From CALARM01 sp964431735 (lineage in GTDB: Bacteria; Vulcanimicrobiota; SpSt-956; JAKJGF01): a DNA stretch of 45,197 bases. Below, in pieces: positions 9,409 to 17,187 of the stretch; positions within the stretch are counted from its first letter, which is position 1, and each line of letters begins with the position of its first letter. The stretch spans positions 1-45,197 of the forward strand of contig CAYSLJ010000042.1 of NCBI GenBank assembly GCA_964431735.1. Reading direction: 5' to 3'. The position numbers and the translations under genes were made by a program. Below the pieces are notes generated by a model. The model was not told where the DNA came from, searched no databases, and worked only from the letters and a program-made list of their open reading frames with translations.

Positions 9409-11856
9409 TTACGGCACATTGAACGGATTGAGAAGAGAAAGGGCAACTGTGCTCCATAGCTGTACCGCATTTGATTCTGTTTCACTTCCTTCTCCATATG
9501 GCACTGCAATAAATTTATCTTTATCTCCTTTTATAGTCCATAGCTCGAAATTTCTCATTTCTCCGATAGCATTTTCAATTTTTATAAGTTCTGTAGCCAG
9601 ATACATCATCTTATCAGATAATTCTTTATTTATAGAAGCTGTCTTTTTGGCCTGATATAAAAGTCCTTTTTCCATCATAGTCATTTGCCAGCTCCATATA
9701 ACAGTTCCATGATACGATGTTCCTGTTAAAGATTTCCACAGATTTCTGTCTTCTGATAGAGACGGATTTGCAGTAAGAAGTCCCCCTCCTGTCATAAGCC
9801 CGATAGGATACGTTAGAGATGCAGTTTTTACTGCATCTTCCATTTCTTTAATATTCATCTCATCCAGAATAAAACCGAAACCTGTATCACTGTTCATAAC
9901 TTCTACAGGTTTACAATCAGAATCAAGGGATATACCGTAAAATTCCATAGCTTCTTTTAATATATCAGGCTTTTGCCCTTCTATAAAATCTTTTATTTTA
10001 CAATCAACTGTAACAGGAAGTTCTTTTATGATATTTCTCTCATAATCCGATAGAAGATTGTTCTCTTCAATGAAAAATTTTAATCTTTTTCTTATTTCAT
10101 CACAGGACAGACTGACTTTAAAATGCTTTCTTGCCTGTGACCAGCAATCTATAAGTTCCTCCATTTCCCTGCTTTTCTTTTCTTCTCCTGAGAAACTGTT
10201 CAATATATCCAGAAGAGATGTGAGGTTATTCTTTTCTGCTATGTCTTTTAATTCGTTACTGTATTTTCTTTTTAATATGTTATAGATTGCTTTCAGAGAG
10301 GCAGGAACAAGGTATATATTTACATTACCTGAATAAACCCCTCCTCCAAGACCTTTATCAGAATCTCTCCAGTCTCCTGCATTCATACCTTCTTTGATTC
10401 GTATCAATTTTTCTGCCAGTGCTTTGTTTCCTGCCACTGTTTCTTTTTCGCCCGATGATAATTGTTTCCACATTTTATAATAGGGCATGGCAGATGTGAT
10501 TACTTTATTAAAATTCGTCATTATATTTTTTTTATTATCAGTTTCTTTATTCAAAACAGAGGAAAAAACCTTTCTGTCGATAAAATCATCTGTCCCGTCA
10601 TGTCTCTTGAGATAATAATGTACCATAACGGGAAATATAAAATCATCGTCAACCATTTTATAATCATAATTTTCTTTATAAAGATTTTTTAATATTTTTG
10701 AACTTTCCTCTTTTTTATGTTCCTTCATTAAATTATTGTATTCACAGATTCTCTCTCCTTCTGCCTGCCAGAAACTGTTATCTTCATGGGCAACATCACC
10801 GTCATGTGCCAGTCTCTCAAGGATGCTTTCCATGGCACTTTCATAAGCACTTTTACTCAGCACTTCTCCAAGTATTATGGAGGTCATCATAGTATCTCTT
10901 CCGAAATAGGTGAGAAACCTCCAGGAACCTGCCAGATAACATTCTTTATATGAGAGAAATAAGAGATCTCTCAGGGATGGAGAAAAGTATTTGCTATATT
11001 CTTCAAGAGCTGAATAAAGTTCTCTGTCATTACATTCGGGAATTTCATTATTTTTTATTTTACATAAAAAATCTTTATTTATGAGTTCTTCCGGTTTAAA
11101 TGGTGTGAGGGAAGGAAAATTACTTGTTGTTCTTATAAGAAAATCAATTTCCCTGTCACATGTAAGAGTTATTTTTCCGTTTTCTTCTTTTGACACTGTT
11201 ACACAGGAAGGAAAAGTCACTTCTCCGTAAACTCCGTATGTTTCATCAATAGTTGTTCGGTAAAATTTTATGACACTTTTTCCGTCTTTTAGTTTTAATA
11301 TATTTACTGACGGTTCAATCCAGGTGGGAGCTATTGTAATATTCTGACAGGTTTCTGCAAATTTTTTTCTCCATAATACCCGGTTTCTGCTGTTATAATC
11401 GTCACAATCACCTTTATCCCTGGCTGCTCTTACAGAATCTACTATGAAATCATCCAGGATAAGGTTTTTTTTGTTTGTTTTTACCCCGAATGAAATGAAC
11501 GTTACTCCTTCTTTTGTTATTACTTCTTCCATTTTATCGTCCGGTTCAATCACCATATCTCTGTCTCTGTCAAACCAGAGACCGAAACAGGAATTACCGT
11601 TTGTAAAAGATGTTATTATACGGTTTTTCCCTTTTGAAGATAATACTATATGGGCACATATTTTATCTCCCTGATACATAAGATTAATATCCTGTCCCTG
11701 TATTACTTTGAAATAATCTGCCTCCCTGACGTCGGAAATATTAATTTCTACTTCCTGAAAACATTTCATCAGAATATCACTCCCGTACATAAAAAACAGA
11801 AGAGCTTTTCCGCCTGCTGTTAAAAAAGCTCTCCTGCTTACTCTGTCTAAAAGCAT
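9409..11856 (-). CDS. Exported (Tat-type) six-hairpin glycosidase-like protein
   Basis: The N terminus has SRRAFL followed by a hydrophobic stretch (residues 7-25), fitting a twin-arginine signal, so export is likely. The rest resembles the (alpha/alpha)6-barrel fold of amylo-alpha-1,6-glucosidase/glucoamylase-type enzymes: TYFGRDTMMTSIILGEVL, GDVAHEDNSFWQAEGER, AGDWRDSDKGLGGG, and C-terminal TGTSYHGTVIWSWQM. Acidic residues occur in these motifs, but I cannot assign catalytic ones. The 815-residue length suits an N-terminal beta region plus barrel. The start overlaps the upstream response-regulator gene by 10 bp and has AAAAGGAGACATAT before ATG, so the two are translationally linked. Substrate unknown; a glycan role is inferred from the fold only. 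Confidence 0.6.
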   Translation of the reverse strand: MLLDRVSRRAFLTAGGKALLFFMYGSDILMKCFQEVEINISDVREADYFKVIQGQDINLMYQGDKICAHIVLSSKGKNRIITSFTNGNSCFGLWFDRDRDMVIEPDDKMEEVITKEGVTFISFGVKTNKKNLILDDFIVDSVRAARDKGDCDDYNSRNRVLWRKKFAETCQNITIAPTWIEPSVNILKLKDGKSVIKFYRTTIDETYGVYGEVTFPSCVTVSKEENGKITLTCDREIDFLIRTTSNFPSLTPFKPEELINKDFLCKIKNNEIPECNDRELYSALEEYSKYFSPSLRDLLFLSYKECYLAGSWRFLTYFGRDTMMTSIILGEVLSKSAYESAMESILERLAHDGDVAHEDNSFWQAEGERICEYNNLMKEHKKEESSKILKNLYKENYDYKMVDDDFIFPVMVHYYLKRHDGTDDFIDRKVFSSVLNKETDNKKNIMTNFNKVITSAMPYYKMWKQLSSGEKETVAGNKALAEKLIRIKEGMNAGDWRDSDKGLGGGVYSGNVNIYLVPASLKAIYNILKRKYSNELKDIAEKNNLTSLLDILNSFSGEEKKSREMEELIDCWSQARKHFKVSLSCDEIRKRLKFFIEENNLLSDYERNIIKELPVTVDCKIKDFIEGQKPDILKEAMEFYGISLDSDCKPVEVMNSDTGFGFILDEMNIKEMEDAVKTASLTYPIGLMTGGGLLTANPSLSEDRNLWKSLTGTSYHGTVIWSWQMTMMEKGLLYQAKKTASINKELSDKMMYLATELIKIENAIGEMRNFELWTIKGDKDKFIAVPYGEGSETESNAVQLWSTVALSLLNPFNVP

Positions 11857-14040
11857 ATATGTCTCCTTTTACAATTATCATTTATTACATTTTTTAGATT
11901 ACAGTCTATTATTCCGTTACTCCATAAATCTTTGAATAGCCCGGATTTTTTCCAGGTTATAAACCTGCTATGGACCGTACTGCCTGATCCAAGGCTCCTG
12001 GGAAGTAATTTCCATGGACATCCTGTTTGCAATATATAAAGTATAGCATTCATGGCTTTACGATCCTCCATTGGTGGATAGCCAGATTTCTTTTTCCTTA
12101 CCGGTATCATAGGTTTTATTTTTTCCCATAATTCATCTGTTATATCATATTTGTTTATTGTATCTGATACATCAGATAAGGGATTAAGGGGTTGTTGAAA
12201 TATTATATCATAATTTATTATTTTTTGAATAGATTTTTTCTTTAAAAATTCCCTGTTCTCAATAGTTTTTGCACATTCTTCCAGGCCTTCTTTAAATAAA
12301 TTCTGCTTAAAATAGGCAATAGCGAGAGAGATACATAGATCCATATTCTCCGGATATTTTTTTTGAAGTTCTCTGTAGGCTTTTATTATGTCATTTATTT
12401 GTTCCGGTTTTTCTCTTAAGAGAGATTTGTAATAAAGTATTTTCTGTGTGATTTCATTATCCTTATCTATTTTATGAATTTCCCCGGACCTTAAATTACC
12501 TTTCTCATATTCCACTACTGCCTCCTTATCATGAACTTCTCTCTCTGATTTTTTTTCTTTTTCTTCGATTTTTTCAATAATTTCGTCTAAAATCTCCTTG
12601 TTTCTTTCAACTTTTTGAATAACTTTTTCTACAAGTTCAATTTTTTTCGTAATTTTTTCTTCATCTGAAGGAAGTTTTGTATCAGAATGGATTCCTTTAC
12701 AATCTTTTTCAGGCACATAGATGAGATTGTCGTCATGAACATGAACCTCTCCAGGATAAAGGTTTACAGGAGAAGCATTATCGGTGGTGGGTGATGGGTC
12801 ATGGGAATACAGATTTTCATTATTCGTTGGGGGCGGAAAGTCATAACAATCATAGTTATTACATGTTTTTTTAACATCCTTTACATATTCGGAAATCTCT
12901 TTATATACAGGTCTTCCTCCTCTCGCAGCCTGTTTTATAGCTTCTTCCACAAGAGGTAAGGGCGCATCTTTTCTCAAAAATCCACTGGCTCCTGATTCGA
13001 AAGCATCCACTACATGTTCTTTATCTCCGAATGCTGTTAACATGATAATACTGGCATGGGGATTAATTTTAAGTAGTTCTTTAGTAGCGCTTATACCATC
13101 CATTCGAGGCATGGCAATATCCATTAAAATTACATCGGGAAAGGGTGATAGTTTCCTGATTTTTTGAATGGCTTCCTCTCCGTTGGATGCCCAGCCGCAG
13201 AGTTCTGTATCCTGAGAGTAGTTTAACAGTGTTTTTAATACCAGTTGAAAACTTTTATTGTCTTCAGCAAAAAAAACTTTTATTTTTTCGTCTCTCATTA
13301 TGTCCCTCTGATCTATCAGTTCATTTTTTGTCTGATTATCTGCAGGACTTACTGCAGAACTATATCTGGACGTCATTGTATAGCCAAGTTTTGTTATAGA
13401 AACTATCTCTTCTTTTTCCACTTTTGCAGCAGATTCACGAAGTGGTTTTTTTTCTTTCTTATCGTCTTCTATAATAGTTTTATTAAAGAGTATAGTTTTA
13501 AAATCGATATTTGCAGGAATTTTGTCTTCCGCTGTGACACAAGTGTCTTCTGTTGTGACAGGAGCTTTCAATGTTTCTGTGGCATAAGTGTCTTCTGTTN
13601 NNNNNNNNNNNNNNNNNNNNNNNNNNNNNNNNNNNNNNNNNNNNNNNNNNNNNNNNNNNNNNNNNNNNNNNNNNNNNNNNNNNNNNNNNNNNNNNNNNNA
13701 TGGCAGAAGCTTTCAATGTTTCTGTGGCATAAGTGTCTTCTGTTATGGCAGAAGCTTTCAATGTTTCTGTGGCATAAGTGTCTTCTGTTATGGCAGAAGT
13801 TTTCAATGTTTCTGTGGCATAAGTGTCTTCTGTTATGGCAGAAGTTTTCAGTCTGGCTGTGGCATGTTCATCTTCTGTTTTAAAGAACACCCATCTTGCC
13901 TCTCCGTCTTCTTCCCAGGCCCCTTTAAAATATATTTCTTCTATTTTGTTATTTTTAGGTGAATTGTCAGGAGGAGCTATTCTTATATAAAACATAATAT
14001 TTTTCTTGAATATTTCTGCCAGTTTGTTCAAGATGTTCAT
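11847..14040 (-). CDS. Response regulator with 15-residue repeats and C-terminal DUF4096 (IS5-transposase-type) domain
   Basis: This is drawn as one gene interrupted by a scaffold gap (13600-13699). The N terminus (13880-14040) is unassigned. Next come 15-residue repeats AITEDTYATETLKAS (13555-13879), then a receiver at about 12910-13290 with acidic FFAEDN, phosphoacceptor in ILMDIAMPRMDG and Lys in FLRKD, most like NarL-type receivers. A Lys/Glu-rich probable coiled coil (12480-12690) and a TPR-like helical segment (12250-12450) follow. The last ~100 residues (11850-12149) match the DUF4096 transposase N terminus: ITDELWEKIKPMIP, MEDRKAMNAILYILQTGCPW, LLPRSLGSGSTVHSRF. No transposase catalytic domain follows. 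AAGGAGGT precedes the ATG. The fusion is read from sequence; a DNA-binding role is inference. Confidence 0.7.
13555..13879 (-). repeat. 45-bp in-frame tandem repeat interrupted by an assembly gap
   Basis: Full units lie at 13555-13599, 13700-13744, 13745-13789, 13790-13834 and 13835-13879. A degenerate partial unit continues to about 13525. Each encodes AITEDTYATETLKAS or a close variant. Several central units are almost identical; the outer ones diverge, as in arrays that expand from the middle. The unit phase continues exactly across the N run, so the missing part should be a whole number of 45-bp units. Confidence 0.9.
13600..13699. other. Scaffold gap of 100 N
   Basis: Exactly 100 Ns stand here, a usual placeholder length. 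The left flank ends ...TCTTCTGTT and the right flank starts ATGGCAGAAGC, which are adjacent in the other repeat units. The true length is therefore probably 0, 45, 90... bp, not 100. With 100 the reading frame is falsely broken. Confidence 0.95.
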
Positions 14041-14453
14041 AATTTACCTACCTCCTTCAGGTAAACCAACCATCTTTTTGAAATTATATCAAATTACATC
14101 CATCCTTATATTTATTCCTGATTTAACAGAAAATTAATTCAATGAAAAAAATCATAGAGGAGTGCCGGTAAATGGAAATGACAAATTCTACTTGTTTTAC
14201 TTTTATTTACATCTCTCTCTTATTTTAGATGACGAACAGTCTGGTCTCTTTCATTGCTATATAAAATTATACCATTTTATTAAAATTTTACAATATCTTT
14301 AAAGTATTTTTTTTTATTCACAGTGTACACAGGACTTTTCGGTATGAAATCAAGGGAATTAAATAAAAAAATAAATAAAAGTTACAGGTTTTTAGAGATC
14401 TTAATAGAAATATGGTTATAGATAATCTACGTGTCACGTGTCACGAAGCACTT
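14041..14453. other. AT-rich intergenic region, divergent upstream region
   Basis: This gap separates the minus-strand response-regulator gene from the plus-strand ATP-pyrophosphatase gene. Apart from the promoter candidate at 14083-14091 and a short GTGTCAC pair (14431-14445), I see no gene, tRNA or structured RNA. It contains poly-T/poly-A runs (about 14308-14320). Confidence 0.5.
14083..14091 (-). promoter_or_regulatory. Extended -10 promoter candidate for the response regulator
   Basis: The minus strand reads TGATATAAT, an extended -10 (TGnTATAAT), 43 bp upstream of the ATG at 14040 and ahead of the AAGGAGGT ribosome site. No good -35 is seen at 17 bp. The same TGATATAAT core occurs at the two Hsp70 promoters in this window. 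Confidence 0.45.
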
Positions 14454-14556
14454 AGGACTGCAAGAAAAACAACTCCGGCAAATTGTTAGAACAATTAGTT
14501 ACGTGTTACGATATAAACTGTAAATATGATGTAGTTATTTCCTGACAGATTCTTAC
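14454..14556 (+). repeat. Dispersed element A copy with reduced heptamer array
   Basis: It starts AGGACTGCAAGAAAAACAAC and has the CTCCGGCAAATTG segment, but keeps only a short TTACGTGTTACGA remnant in place of the array. It then shows GTAAATATGATGTAG and TTTCCTGACAG. It ends about 10 bp before the next start codon, so the following gene has its translation start directly against the element. Confidence 0.75.
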
Positions 14557-14566
14557 AACCATAATT

Positions 14567-15238
14567 ATGAATATAGAAAAAGAAATTATAAAAGAAGTTA
14601 TAAAATGTAACAGAGAATATTCACTTTTTTCTTCTGACGAGGTGCTTCTTATAGCTCTTTCAGGCGGTAAAGATTCAATGTGTCTTTTTAAGATTCTTTC
14701 GAAGATTCATAATCCTTCTCTACTTTATGTGGTTCATGTCTATCCCTATAAAGATGATAAAATTCTAACATATCTTTATGATTTTTCTATGAATGTGCTT
14801 TCTATACCGGACAGGATAGTGTTTCTAAAAAATCCCCTTTATGAATCAGCCGGTCAGAGTTGTTACATCTGTGCAAAGGGCAGGAGAAAGAGCCTGTTTG
14901 AGGAAGGAGAAAGAAAAAAGATCTATAAAATTGTTCTGGGACATACGAAAAATGATGTGGCAGAAACATTTCTTATGAATATTCTTTACAGTGGAAATAC
15001 TGATACTATAAGACCGGTACAGGAGTTTTTTAACGGGAAATTTACTGTCATAAGACCTTTTTATTTTGTAGAAGAACATGAAATTAATCGTTACAGAGGA
15101 ATTTATCATATAGAACCGCAACATTACGATTGTGCCGGTAAAGGTTCCAATAAGAGAGAGGTTGTCAGATCGTTTTTGAAATCACTGGGAGATAATTATG
15201 CAGTTCATCGTGTTTTTACGTCTGCCATGAAAGAGTGA
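14567..15238 (+). CDS. TtcA/TilS-like PP-loop ATP-pyrophosphatase
   Basis: The N-terminal SGGKDS (near residue 33) is the PP-loop that binds ATP in N-type ATP pyrophosphatases. A CYIC pair with a following basic stretch (CAKGRRKSLFE), LGHTKNDVAETFLMN and the late YDCAGKGSNKREVVRSFL fit TtcA-like tRNA 2-thiolation enzymes, which adenylate a tRNA base and insert sulfur using Cys residues. At 223 residues it is shorter than classical TtcA, and the exact tRNA target cannot be told from sequence. The ATG lacks a visible Shine-Dalgarno site because element A abuts it. The TGA stop is the first part of a GTGAGTA array. Confidence 0.7.
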   Translation: MNIEKEIIKEVIKCNREYSLFSSDEVLLIALSGGKDSMCLFKILSKIHNPSLLYVVHVYPYKDDKILTYLYDFSMNVLSIPDRIVFLKNPLYESAGQSCYICAKGRRKSLFEEGERKKIYKIVLGHTKNDVAETFLMNILYSGNTDTIRPVQEFFNGKFTVIRPFYFVEEHEINRYRGIYHIEPQHYDCAGKGSNKREVVRSFLKSLGDNYAVHRVFTSAMKE

Positions 15239-15262
15239 GTAGTGAGTAGTGAATAGTGAGTA
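15233..15262 (+). repeat. GTGAGTA heptamer array beginning within the stop codon
   Basis: Heptamers GTGAGTA, GTGAGTA, GTGAATA, GTGAGTA follow one another. The upstream gene's TGA (15236-15238) is part of the first unit. Short reverse-oriented CACTCACTA units follow at 15269-15284. With a 7-bp period, the TGA and TAG within the units occur in all three frames. Confidence 0.85.
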
Positions 15263-15284
15263 TAAAACCCACTCACTACACACT

Positions 15285-15359
15285 AAATAATAAATATATG
15301 CTCTCGTAACGCGTGACGGGAGGAAAACGTTTATTAAATGCTTATGCTCGGGTCAGTAA
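15285..15359 (+). repeat. Dispersed element B copy, left arm truncated
   Basis: AAATAATAAATATATGCTCTCG, a single GTAACGCGTGAC heptamer pair, GGGAGGAAAACG, then TTTATTAAATGCTTATGCTC and GGTCAGTAA match the element at 36948-37052. The left TTACTG...GAGCAT arm is replaced by the GTGAGTA array. Confidence 0.75.
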
Positions 15360-15362
15360 AAT

Positions 15363-15408
15363 ATAACCGGTGATCGGTAAGTTTTATAACTTACTGATCA
15401 CCGGTTAT
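15363..15408. terminator. 21-bp-arm hairpin between convergent genes
   Basis: The arms ATAACCGGTGATCGGTAAGTT-type (15363-15383) and its complement (15388-15408) pair over 21 bp with one mismatch (G.T on the plus-strand RNA) and a 4-nt loop. It sits between two convergent genes, so a bidirectional terminator or RNA-stabilising end is plausible. There is no U-run on the plus strand. Its parts repeat GGTGATC/GGTAAGT heptamers. Confidence 0.5.
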
Positions 15409-15411
15409 TGC

Positions 15412-15487
15412 TCAGAGGCTTAAGAAAATAACTCTGGCGAATTACGGGTATTGTCCTCCCCTTACCCGTCATGCGTTACATGTTACG
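15412..15487 (-). repeat. Partial element-A-like repeat
   Basis: GGCTTAAGAAAATAACTCTGGCGAATT resembles the left arm of the element A copy at 42375. It is followed by CCCGTCATGCGTTACATGTTACGG, a degenerate heptamer array. The right arm is absent; the element abuts the stop of the phosphoesterase gene. Confidence 0.55.
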
Positions 15488-15498
15488 GTTTAAAAATA

Positions 15499-16581
15499 TT
15501 ACTTGCCTTTTTTATATTTTTCCACTATGGCAGACACTTCCGGATCCGGCTGTACGCCTCCCGTAGAAAAGAGTTTGTAATTGACTCCTATAATTTCCTT
15601 GCTTTTCGGGTCAATTTCAAGATTCATATCTCCTACGTATCTGCAGTTCGATGCTGCTTCCACTACCAGAGTATTTCTTCCATCCGGATTTTTAACTGTT
15701 TCCGGCTGTGTAAGTGTTTTGTGATCGTGGCCTGCCACTATAATATCAATACCTTCCACACTTGAGCCGAGATCTTTTACTCTTCCCACACTTTCATGGG
15801 ACAGTATTACAACTATATCCGCTCCGTCTGCTTTTGCTTTTTTTACAAGATCCGATGCAGCGCTTCTGAGAGATTGAACGTTTACATCATATCCTACATC
15901 GGGATGGGCGGAAGTGGCCTGTCTCGGTGTGGTAAGACCTATAAAACCTACTTTTACACCATTCATTTCCTCTACTACATAGGGTTTGGTATGTTCCAGA
16001 GGTTTCCCTGATTCTTTATAGGTAACATTACCGAGCAGTGTCTGTGCGTCAAGTTTCGGAAGTAAATCTTCTTCTAAATATTTTCCTCCATGTTGAAATT
16101 CATGATTTCCTGGAACAAATATTTCCAGGCCCATAGCATTAAAGGCATCTGCCATAGGTCCAAAAAACTGTGGCCCCGGTTCATCATTACTTCCTTCATA
16201 AGAGATATCTCCGGTGTTAACTATAAAAGAATTTTCATCTCCGTAAAATTTTTCTCTGCTCTTTACTACAGCAGCTTCACCTGCTATTTTATTAAATTTA
16301 TTATCATGTTCATCATTTGTGTGTATTATACTTACCTCAACAGGCGGTGCAGACTCGCTTTTAAGTCCTTTTGCCATAAGAAGGTTTCCTACAGTCGGTT
16401 CAGACATCTGAAAATACCATTGTTTATCCGGTGTATCAGGGTCAATTTTTTTCTGTGAAAGAGATACTCCGTCTCCGGGCATAAGAGCGGAAAGGAGATC
16501 CATGTCTATCGTGTCTTTCTTTTCTGTTTTTTTGGCTGTTGAAAAATTTGTCTGAGAAGTAATTCTGTTTGAAATTTCCAT
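15499..16581 (-). CDS. 5'-nucleotidase-type calcineurin-like metallophosphoesterase
   Basis: The metal-site motifs of the UshA/YfkN phosphoesterase family are in order: HTNDEHD, NTGDISYEG, GNHEF, ILSHES and GHDHK. These coordinate two metal ions for hydrolysis of phosphate esters. The protein is 360 residues long and ends after the metallophosphatase domain; the C-terminal 5'-nucleotidase substrate domain of UshA is absent, so specificity is open. There is no signal peptide. The first ~75 residues are polar and low-complexity (SNRITSQTNFSTAKKTEKK), unlike periplasmic UshA. GAAAGGTG lies ahead of the ATG. It is convergent with the TtcA-like gene. Confidence 0.8.
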   Translation of the reverse strand: MEISNRITSQTNFSTAKKTEKKDTIDMDLLSALMPGDGVSLSQKKIDPDTPDKQWYFQMSEPTVGNLLMAKGLKSESAPPVEVSIIHTNDEHDNKFNKIAGEAAVVKSREKFYGDENSFIVNTGDISYEGSNDEPGPQFFGPMADAFNAMGLEIFVPGNHEFQHGGKYLEEDLLPKLDAQTLLGNVTYKESGKPLEHTKPYVVEEMNGVKVGFIGLTTPRQATSAHPDVGYDVNVQSLRSAASDLVKKAKADGADIVVILSHESVGRVKDLGSSVEGIDIIVAGHDHKTLTQPETVKNPDGRNTLVVEAASNCRYVGDMNLEIDPKSKEIIGVNYKLFSTGGVQPDPEVSAIVEKYKKGK

Positions 16582-16605
16582 GTTTTTGTAACACCTTTCT
16601 TTTAC

Positions 16606-16632
16606 AGTGATCAGTGATCAGTGATCACTGAC
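16606..16632. repeat. CAGTGAT heptamer array
   Basis: CAGTGAT is present three times, followed by CACTGAC. The unit holds palindromic TGATCA, so the array can fold on itself. It is ~25 bp upstream of the phosphoesterase start codon. Its 7-bp period matches the other repeat types in the window. Confidence 0.75.
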
Positions 16633-16770
16633 CAGTTATTAATTTAATTGGAAGACTTTATAATTTAAGAATAACTTAATTTAACTGAAAGATCAATAGA
16701 GATATGTTAATAAATTGTTAAAATTCGGCGAATTATTGAGACGTGATACCAGGTTGCTATAAACCATAGC

Positions 16771-16922
16771 GCTTTGCCTGCCTGGTGCTCCGTAGAAAAA
16801 AATATCACGGCGGCACAAGTCTATTTGAATAAAATATAATGAAAAGTGGCATGATGTAAGCTCTAACAAATATGCCTGTTCCAGTTTAGATTTTTTTCGG
16901 AGGAGCGCCAGGCAGGCAAAGC
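16771..16922. repeat. Foldback (inverted-repeat) element, 33-bp arms
   Basis: Arms 16771-16803 (GCTTTGCCTGCCTGGTGCTC...) and 16890-16922 are inverted repeats matching at 29 of 33 positions and enclosing 86 bp with no gene. It resembles a miniature inverted-repeat element. It lies in the 606-bp gap 16582-17187, which holds only repeats. Confidence 0.65.
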
Positions 16923-16964
16923 CAGGAGATTTATAATACCAAAATTGATAGCGAAATGGTATGA

Positions 16965-17054
16965 GACGTGAAACGTGATGCGTGATGCGTGAATAAAGAT
17001 ATTTTTTGCAAATAATAATGTAACCGGTAACTGCTCACCGGTCACTGGTAACTG
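16965..17054. repeat. Mixed degenerate heptamer arrays
   Basis: GACGTGAAACGTGATGCGTGATGCGTGA (16967-16992) carries GCGTGAT units. Further on, GGTAACTGCTCACC and GGTCACTGGTAACTGGTAA (17022-17054) repeat GGTAACT/GGTCACT heptamers. No gene is seen. Confidence 0.6.
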
Positions 17055-17186
17055 GTAAGGATTGCAAGAAAAACAACTCCGGCAGATTATTGGAACAATT
17101 AGTATCCTCGCGTCACGCGTGACGCGTTACGCGTCACGATATAAACCGTAACTATGATGCAGTTATTTCCTTACTGATTCTGACTG
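17055..17186 (-). repeat. Dispersed element A copy with full heptamer array
   Basis: AAGGATTGCAAGAAAAACAA, CTCCGGCAGATTATTG, then CCTCGCGTCAC with units of both orientations (17108-17138), then the ACTATGATGCAGTTATTTCC arm and CTGATTCTGAC. It ends immediately before the stop codon of the DUF3731-Hsp70 gene, as other copies abut gene ends. Confidence 0.75.
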
Positions 17187-17187
17187 C

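Noticed and set aside
11847..12149. An active insertion sequence at the end of the response regulator
   Set aside because: Only the N-terminal domain type is present, with no catalytic domain and no terminal repeats seen; the next gene starts within the last codons.
13555..13879. 45-bp repeats as a CRISPR array
   Set aside because: There are no distinct spacers; the whole unit repeats head to tail and is coding in one frame on the minus strand.
16582..17187. A small gene or tRNA in the repeat-rich gap
   Set aside because: The only open frame covers the foldback arm and arrays without a ribosome site; no cloverleaf or TTCRANY loop was found.
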